64,000 nt of DNA from Streptomyces sp. NRRL S-118 (GTDB lineage Bacteria; Actinomycetota; Actinomycetes; Streptomycetales; Streptomycetaceae), in assembly GCF_000716335.1 (NCBI RefSeq), contig NZ_KL591010.1, forward strand, positions 133,388 through 197,387, in the 5' to 3' direction. Shown in pieces: positions 52,376 to 60,500 of the stretch. Each line of letters starts with the position of its first letter. The first letter of the stretch is position 1. A program made the translations under genes and the position numbers. A model generated the notes under the pieces. It made no database searches. It was not told the origin of the DNA and saw nothing but the letters and a program-made list of their open reading frames with translations.

Positions 52376-53382
52376 CGGCGGCCCGCCTTCAGCAGGGCGA
52401 CACCGGCCGGGACGCCCAGCAGCGCCGTCCAGGCGCCGACGGGTGTCTCGACCGGGGCGAGCGCGAGCCGCGCCGGCTGGTCCGCGCAGGCCACGACCAG
52501 CGCGCCCCACACCGCCGCCCAGGGCAGCAGCCGCACCGCGTCCGCGCCGGGCCGCAACCGCCGTGCCAGGTGCGGCGCGAGGAAGCCGACCCAGGCGACC
52601 GGCCCGCACACGGCGACGACCGGGGCGATGAGCAGCACCGAGATGGCGAGGGCGGCGAGCCGCGCCCGCCGCACCCGTACGCCCAGGGCCTGGGCGTCGT
52701 CGTCACCGAGCCGCAGCACACTGAGCACCGGCGCGCACAGGACCAGCGCCGGCACGGCGACGACGAGCCACGGCCCGAGTCCCGTCACGTCGTCCCAGGT
52801 GCGGGCGGAGAGGCTGCCGAGCAGGTAGCGGTAGATGAGCTGGAGGTCGAGCTGGTCGGCGAGCACCATCAGTACGAGCAGCGCGGCCTGGAGGGCGGCG
52901 GCGACGGCCGCGCCGGTCAGCAGCACGGCGGAGGGGCTGCGCCCGAACCCGGCGGCGAGCAGCGTCAGGACGCCACCGGCCGCCGCGCCGCCGAGGGCGA
53001 GCAGCGGCTGCACGGCCAGCGGCACCGACAGAGCGAGCACGAGCGGGGCGGCGACACCGAGCGCGGCGCCACTGGAGACACCGAGCAGTTCGGGGACGGC
53101 GAGCGGATTGCGCAGGGCCTCCTGGAGGACCAGGCCCGCGGCGCCCAGGCAGGCGCCGGCGACGAGCGCCAGCACGAGCCGGGGCAGCCGCAGTTCGGTG
53201 ACGACGACACCGGTGAGGCCGTCCCCGCCGAGCGCGCCGGCGAGCGCGGCGGGCGGCACGTACGGCGTCCCGAGGCACAGGGCGCAACCGGTGACCACCA
53301 GCAGGATCAGGGCCGCCGCGACGGCCTGGCGCACGGGCGGGGCCCCGGCGGCGGTCGCGGCGGGGGACACGGAGGCGGTCAC
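52372..53382 (-). CDS. FecCD-type ABC importer permease, first subunit
   Basis: A 336-residue FecCD permease. LRLPRLVLALVAGACLGAAGLVLQEALRNPLAVPELLGVSSG (in pieces) is the family's N-terminal signature, and WVGFLAPHLARRLRPG the coupling region. GTG 53382 overlaps the stop of the binding-protein gene. Together with its partner it forms the transmembrane channel. Confidence 0.94.
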   Translation of the reverse strand: MTASVSPAATAAGAPPVRQAVAAALILLVVTGCALCLGTPYVPPAALAGALGGDGLTGVVVTELRLPRLVLALVAGACLGAAGLVLQEALRNPLAVPELLGVSSGAALGVAAPLVLALSVPLAVQPLLALGGAAAGGVLTLLAAGFGRSPSAVLLTGAAVAAALQAALLVLMVLADQLDLQLIYRYLLGSLSARTWDDVTGLGPWLVVAVPALVLCAPVLSVLRLGDDDAQALGVRVRRARLAALAISVLLIAPVVAVCGPVAWVGFLAPHLARRLRPGADAVRLLPWAAVWGALVVACADQPARLALAPVETPVGAWTALLGVPAGVALLKAGRR

Positions 53383-54356
53383 TTGAGGGCGGCCGTGGCC
53401 TCGTCGAGGACGATGCCGAGCGACCGGGTGCCGCGGCCCTTGGCCCACACCTCGGAGTCGACCTCGTGGACGTCGCCGTTCTTCACGGCCGGGATGCGTG
53501 ACCACAGCGGGTTCTCGGCGAGCTTGTCGGAGAGCTTGCCGTCCGACGGGCCTCCGAAGGAGAGCGTCTCCACGAACATCACCCCGACGTCGGCGGCGAG
53601 GATCTCCTCCATGCTGTACGTGCCTTCGACGCCGCGGCTCTTCCACGGGTAGTGCGCGATCTTCGGGAACAGCCCTGCCGCGACGTCGTTGCCGGGCGTC
53701 GCGACACCGAAGTTCTCGTCGCTGCCGAAGATGATCAGCGCGGTCTTCCCGCTCCTGGCCTTCTCGGCCTTCGCGAGTTTCGTGCGGAACGCCTTCTCGG
53801 CGGCCTCACCCTGCCGCGTGCGGCCGGTGAGGGCGGCGAGGTCGCGCAGGTAGCCGACGCTGTCCTCCCAGCTGTCGGGCTGGACCGGCCAGAAGACGGT
53901 GGCGCCCCTGAGGGCGGGGGCGAGCTTGCCGTGGGTGTCCTCCAGACCGATCACCAGGTCCGGTTCGTACGAGAGGATCGCCTCGGCCTCCGGGGCGAGG
54001 AAACCGCCCGGTACGACCGGGATCCTCGCCGCCTTGTCCTTGCCCAGGAAAGCGGGGTGGGCGAGCAGCCGGGAGTTGGTGGCGGCGGGCTCCATGCCGA
54101 GTTCGGCGAGCATGTCGTCGCAGAGCGCGACCAGGCAGACGACGCGCCGCGGGGCGGCCTTCGTGGTGACGGTGACGCCCTTGGCGTCGGTGACGGAGCG
54201 GGCGGCTCTGATGGGCTCGACCTTCACGTCGGTCCTGGGCCCGGCCTTGCCCTCCTCCTCGGCGGTTCCGGCGGTGGATCCGCAGCCGGCGAGCAGCGTG
54301 CCCATGACGGCCGCGGCGACCCAGCGGCGCACGGTTCCCAGCATCCTGCGTGACAT
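53379..54356 (-). CDS. metal-chelate-binding lipoprotein (FecB/class III SBP)
   Basis: A 325-residue substrate-binding lipoprotein. The signal peptide ends in the lipobox LLAGC, about residue 25. The mature two-lobed domain shows RRVVCLVALCDDMLAELGMEPAA, the inter-lobe helix region and EAEAILSYEPDLVIGLED. Class III binding proteins take up Fe3+-siderophores, heme, B12 or other metallophores. It starts at ATG 54356, heading the four-gene importer operon, downstream of the palindromic operator at 54446-54460. Substrate prediction from sequence is not possible; the operator suggests a zinc- or iron-responsive metallophore. Confidence 0.93.
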   Translation of the reverse strand: MSRRMLGTVRRWVAAAVMGTLLAGCGSTAGTAEEEGKAGPRTDVKVEPIRAARSVTDAKGVTVTTKAAPRRVVCLVALCDDMLAELGMEPAATNSRLLAHPAFLGKDKAARIPVVPGGFLAPEAEAILSYEPDLVIGLEDTHGKLAPALRGATVFWPVQPDSWEDSVGYLRDLAALTGRTRQGEAAEKAFRTKLAKAEKARSGKTALIIFGSDENFGVATPGNDVAAGLFPKIAHYPWKSRGVEGTYSMEEILAADVGVMFVETLSFGGPSDGKLSDKLAENPLWSRIPAVKNGDVHEVDSEVWAKGRGTRSLGIVLDEATAALK

Positions 54357-54445
54357 AGGGCTCTCGGTTCTCCGTCTCGGTGCCGGGGCGGGGGGTGGGT
54401 GTGCGGCGGAGGCGCCCCGGCCGTCCCCGCCCCACAAGAGCCACA

Positions 54446-54460
54446 TGATAATCATTATCA
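54446..54460. promoter_or_regulatory. perfect Zur/Fur-type palindrome in the importer/beta-propeller divergent promoter
   Basis: TGATAATCATTATCA is a perfect 15-bp palindrome. It lies 90 bp before the lipoprotein start (minus) and 40 bp before the beta-propeller start (plus), so one bound dimer could control both. It matches the general Fur-family box and, from memory, differs from TGAAAATCATTTTCA at two symmetric positions. Confidence 0.75.
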
Positions 54461-54499
54461 GTAAACCGATCGTCCGCCCACCCCCTCGGGAGAACCGCC

Positions 54500-55810
54500 G
54501 TGCCGCTCGCGCCCCGTCTGCTGGTAGCCGACCAAGTCGCCGGATCGATACGGGTCCTGGACCTGCCCGACGGACGGGTGGTGGGCGTCGTGGAGGACCG
54601 GCACCTCGCCGAGCACGCCGGCTTCCTCGCCCTCCCCGACGGCCGGTGGGCCTTGGTCGACGACCTCGCCGGCGAGCTCGTCGTCCTCGATCCGTACGGC
54701 CCGGACGCCGGCCGCCCGCTGGTCGCGGCGACGGCCCCGGTGGCCGTACCGGCCGAGCACCTGGCCGCCGACCCGTCGGGGCGGCACCTCGCGGTGACCA
54801 CGGGCTGCGGCCGCAACGAGGAGCCCTGGTCGGACCTGCTCACGGTGGTGGACCTGGCCGCGGGCCCCCGCTCGGTCCGCGTCCGCACGCGCACCGGCGA
54901 GCCGGGCGTGACGGTGCTCGCCGCCGCGAACGCCCGCCCTGCGCCCGGGGCGACGGCCGGGCCGGAGGGCTCCCCTGCTCCCGGGCCCGCCGGCCCCGCC
55001 CCCCAGGGGCCGTCGGCGGCGGACGGCCCGCTCGTCGTCCTGCGGCACCGCGAGCCCGGCGCGTTCGCCGCGTACCGGTTCGCCGACCTGCTGGCCGCCG
55101 CGCCCGCGTGCCCGCCCGCGACGCCCGCGTACCAGACGGGGCTGCCCGACCACGACGGCCACGGCGACGCCCACGACCCGGTGACCGGGCGGGTGTTCGC
55201 CGCCGCGGGCTCCGGGGTGCACCGTGTCCGGCGCGACGGCGACCGGCTCGTGACGGAGGATCCGCTGCCCTGGGCGGGGCCGGGGCGCGGGTACTACCTG
55301 CGGCTCGACCCGGTGCGCCGGACGCTGTGGTCCTGCGTGCGCGGGGGGCCCGCCGACCCCGGCCGCTGGCCGGAGTGGTCCAACGACGCCTGGTTCCACG
55401 CCCTCGGGACCGGCCGCACCGGCCGCGTCCCGCTCGGCCCCGGCCTGGTGTTCCGGCTCGCGGTCGCCGCGCACCACGTCGCGTACGCGCGCGTGCACCC
55501 GGACGGCGACGAACTGGTCCTGCTGGACCCGGAGATGCCGCGGGTCACCGCGCGGCTGCCGCTGCCGCCCATGGACGGCGCGCCGAAGCCCGGCGGCACC
55601 CCCTGGGACGGGGTGCAGCGGCGGGCGATCGCCGCGTCACCGGGCGCCTCCCTCGTCGCCGTCACCCGCGGCGGCCACGGCGAGGTTCACCTTTTCGACG
55701 GAACCCGGCCGCTCGCCCGCCTCACCGTGCCGACACCCCTCGACGACGGCGGTCACCTTGCCCTGACGGCTCCGGGGGACGGTGCGTGGGCGGATCCGGT
55801 GGGCCGCTGA
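54500..55810 (+). CDS. beta-propeller protein of unknown function, divergent from the metal importer
   Basis: A 436-residue protein with repeated short strands (LLVADQVAGSIRVLDLPDG; GRWALVDDLAGELVVLDPYG; GRVFAAAGSGVHRVRRDGDR; HVAYARVHPDGDELVLLDPE), typical of a WD40/YncE-like propeller of about 6-7 blades. There is no signal peptide, so it is cytoplasmic or exported by another route. It contains a cluster rich in His and Asp (LPDHDGHGDAHDP, about residues 216-228) that could bind metal. GTG 54500 follows GGGAG. It shares its control region and operator with the metal importer, so it probably belongs to the same regulon. Function unknown. Confidence 0.8.
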   Translation: MPLAPRLLVADQVAGSIRVLDLPDGRVVGVVEDRHLAEHAGFLALPDGRWALVDDLAGELVVLDPYGPDAGRPLVAATAPVAVPAEHLAADPSGRHLAVTTGCGRNEEPWSDLLTVVDLAAGPRSVRVRTRTGEPGVTVLAAANARPAPGATAGPEGSPAPGPAGPAPQGPSAADGPLVVLRHREPGAFAAYRFADLLAAAPACPPATPAYQTGLPDHDGHGDAHDPVTGRVFAAAGSGVHRVRRDGDRLVTEDPLPWAGPGRGYYLRLDPVRRTLWSCVRGGPADPGRWPEWSNDAWFHALGTGRTGRVPLGPGLVFRLAVAAHHVAYARVHPDGDELVLLDPEMPRVTARLPLPPMDGAPKPGGTPWDGVQRRAIAASPGASLVAVTRGGHGEVHLFDGTRPLARLTVPTPLDDGGHLALTAPGDGAWADPVGR

Positions 55811-55918
55811 CCCCCGGCCGATTGTGAAACATTTCACCTGGGCCCTTGGCCGGGCATGCCCATCCGTGCTGAGATGCGTCCAACTCAACAGCTCGATGGC
55901 GCGCTCGGGGAGGGCAAT

Positions 55919-56695
55919 GTGGCGCATACCGCCATGTCTGGTTCCGGAACGACCGCAAGCGACGATCCACTCCAGACCGCGGTATGGCGGCTGCGCTCCC
56001 GCGGCTGCTGGACCGACGCGGCCGCCCTCCTCGTACCCGGCGCGCACGACCCGGCCGTGGCGCTCCAGCGCGCGTCCCTGCTGATCGAGCGGTGCCTCTA
56101 CACGGAGCAGGGCTGGGCCGACGCGGAGGACGCGCTGCGCGCGGCCGAGGCGCTCGCCCAGGAGGACGAGGAGCGCGGCGCGGCCGCCTGCGAACGCGGT
56201 TACCTCGCCTACGCGTCGACGCTGCTGGGCGTCCGGGACCGGGCCGACGAGGCGCGCGCGGCGCTCGGCCGCGCCGCCGCGCTCATCGGCCCGGCCGCGC
56301 CGGGCCGCCCGTTGCTGGACTTCCGGCGCGGGCTGATCGCCCAGAACCTCGCCGACTCCCCGCAGGCCGCCCGCGCCGCGTACCGCCGCGCCCATGCGGG
56401 CGCAGCCGCCCAGGACGACCGGCTGCTGCTGTCCTTCACCTGGCGGCACCTGGCCGGACTGGCCCTGCACGACGGGGACGTGGCGGAGGCGCGGCACGGC
56501 TTCGCCGAGTCGCTGCGGCTGCGCGAGGAGCTCGGCTACCTGGTGGGCACGGCGCCGGCGCTGGCGGCCCTCGCGGACGCCGAGCCGGAGCCGGACGCCG
56601 CGCGGCTGCGGGAGGAGGCCCGCCGGCTGTTCCGGCTGCTGGGCGGCGTACCGACGTGGCTGGCGGGGCAGTTGGCGGCGCAGCGGGCCGCCTGA
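55919..56695 (+). CDS. TPR-like helical repeat protein
   Basis: A 258-residue all-helical protein with TPR-like repeats (AAWR-type turns such as DEARAALGRAAALIG; ARAAYRRAHAGAAAQDDRLLLSF; HGFAESLRLREELGYLVG). The frame extends upstream to ATG 55856, but GTG 55919 has GGGGAGGG just before it. No enzymatic motif. Homologues are annotated as hypothetical tetratricopeptide proteins in Streptomyces. It stands alone between the propeller gene and a gene-free stretch. Confidence 0.75.
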   Translation: MAHTAMSGSGTTASDDPLQTAVWRLRSRGCWTDAAALLVPGAHDPAVALQRASLLIERCLYTEQGWADAEDALRAAEALAQEDEERGAAACERGYLAYASTLLGVRDRADEARAALGRAAALIGPAAPGRPLLDFRRGLIAQNLADSPQAARAAYRRAHAGAAAQDDRLLLSFTWRHLAGLALHDGDVAEARHGFAESLRLREELGYLVGTAPALAALADAEPEPDAARLREEARRLFRLLGGVPTWLAGQLAAQRAA

Positions 56696-56698
56696 GCC

Positions 56699-56715
56699 CG
56701 GGCCGCGGTGGCCCG
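56699..56715 (+). terminator. short hairpin after the TPR-like gene
   Basis: CGGGCC and GGCCCG pair around a GCGGT loop, starting 3 bp after the stop codon. Possible terminator, no T-tract. Confidence 0.4.
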
Positions 56716-57152
56716 CTCCGTCACCGGCGGCCCCTCACCCCGGAGCCGGTGTCCGGGGGCTGCCGCCGGAGCGGCCCGCGGCGGCATGGGCAGCCCACGT
56801 GCTCGCCGCACCGGCCACGACCGGGTCGCCCGCACCCCGGCGGCCCGGTCGGTCGGCGCCGGGATCTCGCTCGCGCCCCGGCCCGCGGCGCGCGGGCGAT
56901 GCCGCGGGCCCTGCAGGCGCGAGACGGCGGCGAGCCATGCCGCGGTCCGCCGCTCGCGCCAGCGCGCGCCCGCGGCCGCCCTCATCTCCTTCTGGCTCCG
57001 GCCCCGTTGCCGCTCGCACGGAGCGAGAACTCGCCCAGGGACGGCCGCCGGGTAAAGAGTCGGATCCCTTTCACCGGCCCCCCTGGACGCCGGGGACACG
57101 GACCACGGAGGGTGGAGGCGTTCCCAACACCCTCCACCACCTGGGGAGAAGC
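56716..57152. other. 437-bp stretch without a supported gene
   Basis: Open frames exist on both strands but none has a ribosome binding site plus family resemblance; their compositions (Arg/Pro/Ala-rich) look like chance frames in high-GC DNA. It must hold the promoter of the next gene, whose GGGGAGAAG site is at its right end. Confidence 0.55.
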
Positions 57153-57551
57153 ATGTCCACGTCCTTGGTCCCGGCCCACCGGCCCCCGTACTACGCCGTG
57201 ATCTTCACCTCCCGCCGCACGGCAGCCGACGACGGCTTCGCCGAGACGGCCGCCCGCATGGAACGCCTCGCCGCCGAGCAGCCGGGGTTCCTCGGTTACG
57301 AGTCCGTCCGCGGCGCCGACGGGCGGGGCATCACCGTCGCGTACTTCACCGACGGGGCCGCCGTCGCCGCCTGGCGCGAGAACGCCGAGCACGCGGCGGC
57401 CCGCGCGTACGGCCGTGAGCACTGGTACGAGGAGTACGTGGTGCACGTGGCCAAGGTGGAGCGTGCGTACGCCTCCGGGCAGGACGGCGGGGGCCACCTC
57501 ACGGACGCGGATCCCGGGCGAGGCGCCGGCGCGTCCGCTCGGCGGACGTGA
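57153..57551 (+). CDS. antibiotic biosynthesis monooxygenase (ABM) domain protein
   Basis: A 132-residue ferredoxin-fold dimeric protein of the ABM superfamily: YYAVIFTSRRTAADDGFAET, LAAEQPGFLGYESVRGADGRGITVAYFTD, and AARAYGREHWYEEYVVHVAKVE form the beta-alpha-beta halves. ABM proteins act as small cofactor-free monooxygenases or heme-degrading enzymes; this subfamily is usually uncharacterised. The C-terminal tail is disordered and overlaps the convergent NLR-like gene by 53 bp. ATG 57153 has GGGGAGAAG upstream. Confidence 0.85.
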   Translation: MSTSLVPAHRPPYYAVIFTSRRTAADDGFAETAARMERLAAEQPGFLGYESVRGADGRGITVAYFTDGAAVAAWRENAEHAAARAYGREHWYEEYVVHVAKVERAYASGQDGGGHLTDADPGRGAGASARRT

Positions 57552-60500
57552 GGTACGTGGCGACGAGACCCGGCTCCTCGCGGGCGAGCCCGCGGTAGAG
57601 CGCGAGGGCCCGGGCGATGTCCTCCCGGGCCGGTCCGGGCTCCGCCTGTGCCAGGAGCCGGATCGTGGCCCGTGCGTAGAGGGCGAAGGCGAGGTACGGC
57701 TTCTGCCCGGCCCGGCGCGCCAGGGTGACGGCTTCCGACCCGGTACGCAGTGCTTCGTCGTACCGCGCGGCCTCGGCGAGGCGCAGTCCGTGGTCGGCCA
57801 GCGCCCAGGCCAGCAGGGGCTCGTGGGCGGCCGGGCCGCCCGGGGCCTGCCCGGCCAGGCGGCGGCCGAGGGCGACCGCTTCCGCCGTGGTCTCCAGGGC
57901 ACCGGGACGGCGTGGCTCGTCCTGCGCCGGGTAGTGGCCCGCGATCGCGAGCGCCCAGGCGAGGGCGGGCAGCTGCGCCGGGTCGGCGGCGGCCAGGACG
58001 CGGCCCAGATCCGTTGCCCGGTCGAGGAGTTCCCGTCCCTCATCGGGCTCCCGACGGTCGACGAGGTACGCGCCCAGGGCGTAGAGCGCCCGCTGGAGCA
58101 CGGGCGCGTGCGCGGGCTCGGTGCGGACCAGGTCCTCGGCCACCTCGACCGCCCGCCTCAGAACGGCACCCGCCGTCTCCAGCCCGGCGCCCTGCCGCAG
58201 GACGCCGAGGAGAGGCAGCAGCGCGCCCAGCAGGGCCCGTCCCGCCGGGGCGTCCCGCAGCGGCCCGTCCAGCAGGGCGACGGCCTCGTCCACCAGGGGC
58301 AGCGCCTCGGTGCGGCGCTCGGCCGCCACCAGGGCCTCACCCGCCGACCCCAGCAGCAGGACGAACTCGGCGGAGCCGTCCGCCGGACGGGCACCCGGCG
58401 GGTCCCGCCGGAGGCGGACGGCTTCCAGCAGGACCTCGGCCGCCTCGTCGTGGCGGCATGCCGCCGACAACTGCCGGCCCAGGTGCCAGAGGGCGGTGGC
58501 CAGCCGGACGGCACTGCCGGCGGTGGCCTCCCGGCCGTCGGCGCGGCGGAGGAGGCCGACCTCCTCCGCCGCCGCCTCCACGGCCTGGTCGGGCAGACCG
58601 GCGGCGGACAGGGCGAGGCCGAGCAGTCGCAACGCCTGGGCCAGCCGGGGCGCATGCACCACGGCGTCCTCGCCGTCGGCCCGCACCAGGTCCCGGAGCA
58701 GGTCCCGCGCCTCCCGCGCGTCCCGTACGGCAACGTCCGGGCGGCCGCCCTCGTACCGGCGCGACGCCCGGTTCGTCAGGGCCATGGCCAGGTCCGCCCG
58801 CACCGGCGGGGTGTCGTCGGTTTCCCGGACACGGCGGGCGACGTCCACGGCTTCCTCCGCCGTGGCGGCGGCCTCCTCCGGGAAACCGGCGTCGTTCAGG
58901 CGCAGGGCCAGGTTGTTCAGTCCCGAGGCGAGCCCGTGGAGGAAGACCCCGGGCCGCTCGCCGGCCAGGCGCCGGTGGATGCCGACGGACTCGCGGGCGG
59001 CGTCCAGGGCCTCCTGCGTCCGCCCCACCGCGTGGAGCTGGTTGGCGTACGTGTGCAGGCTCATGGCCAGGTCCGCCCCGAACACGGCGGGATCGCCCTC
59101 GGCCAACGGGCGGTGCAGGCCCACGGCGTCGCGCGCGGCCTCCAGTGCCTCCTCCGGGCGTCCGGCGTTGTCCAGTTGGTTTGCGTAGGTGTTCAGGGAC
59201 AGCGCCAGCGGGGCGGCGAACACCGCGGGCTCCCGGGCGTGCAGGCGCCGGTGGAGGTCCACGGCCTCGGAGCCGGCCTCGACCGACTCCTGGAACCGTC
59301 CCGACTCCCCCAGGTCGATGGCGTAGCCGTTCAGTGCGTGGGCCAGGTCGGGAAGGTAGGCGTCCGGACGGGTGCCTGCCAGACGGCGCCGGATGCCGAG
59401 GGCCTCCTGCGCGGCCCGGAGGGCATCGGCGTACCGGCCGGTCCTCCGCAGGCAGTTCGCGTAGGTGCCGAGGCTCCGGGCGTGACCTGGCCGGAACGCG
59501 TCCGGCCGCTCCTCCGCCAGCTCCTGGTAGCGCCGTACGGACTCCCGGCTCGATTCCAGCGCCTGCCCGAGCTCGCCGCACTCCTGGTGCCAGATGGCGA
59601 GGTTGTTCAGGCCGTCGGCGAGCTCCGCCCGCAGCGCGGGGGCGGCGTCGCTCCGGCTCCCGACGAGTTTGCGCCGGATGCCGACGGCCTCCCGGATGGC
59701 CGTCAGGGCCCGCTCGGGGCGGCCGAGTTCGCCCTCGGCGGCGGCGACGGCGTTGAGGGCGTGCGCCAGCTCGGAGCGGTACACCGGGGCGGCGGGTCCG
59801 CCGCCGGACCCGGCGACGAGTTCGCGGTAGCGGGAGACGGCCTCGTAGGCGGGGCCCATCGCGTCGGCCCGCCGGCCGACGGAGCCGAGGGCGACCGACA
59901 GGTTGTGCAGGGACGCGGCCAGGTGCGGCAGCAGCTCGGGGGCGTCCGGCCGCGCCGCCGGCCGCAGCCTGCGGACGGCCTCCTCCGCCACCTCGTACGC
60001 CTCCTGCCGGAGCCCCATGGCGAGGAGCCGGGCGCACAACTTGCGCATGAGCAGGGCGAGTTCCGGCGGACAGCTCCCGTCCCGGTCCGCACGCGCGCGG
60101 TGGATGCCGGTCAGCCGCCGGGTGAGGTGCAGCGCCCAGGGCGCGAGGTTGTGGCTGGAGACGGGGAGACGGTCCAGCAGTGCCATGAGGTGCGCGGGAT
60201 CCGTGCGGGGGTCGTCCGTCATCCGGTACAGCGCCGACACCAGCGGCTCCGGCCGCTCCACCCGGGTGGCGACGTCGACGGCGGCGGGCCCGAGCACCTC
60301 CGGGTGCCGGGTGCACAGGGCGGTGAGCTCCGCGTCGAGGCGGCCGTGGTGCGCGGGGTGCCCGGCGGCCCGGGTGTGCAGGGCCAGCAGCCGGGTGGCC
60401 TGGGCCCCGGACGCCCCGGCCAGGAGGCGGTCGGCGAGGCGGGGGTCCGCGCGCAGCCGGCTGCCGAGGAAGTACTCGGCCAGGCGGTCCGGTCGCAGGG

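Noticed and set aside
54446..54460. Iron (DmdR1/IdeR) box instead of a Zur/Fur box
   Set aside because: The DtxR-type consensus has TTAGGTTAGGCTAACC-like arms. This palindrome has the TGA...TCA Fur-family pattern.
56536..57099. 187-codon minus-strand frame in the stretch after the TPR-like gene
   Set aside because: It overlaps the TPR-like gene in antisense, has no ribosome binding site and no family resemblance.
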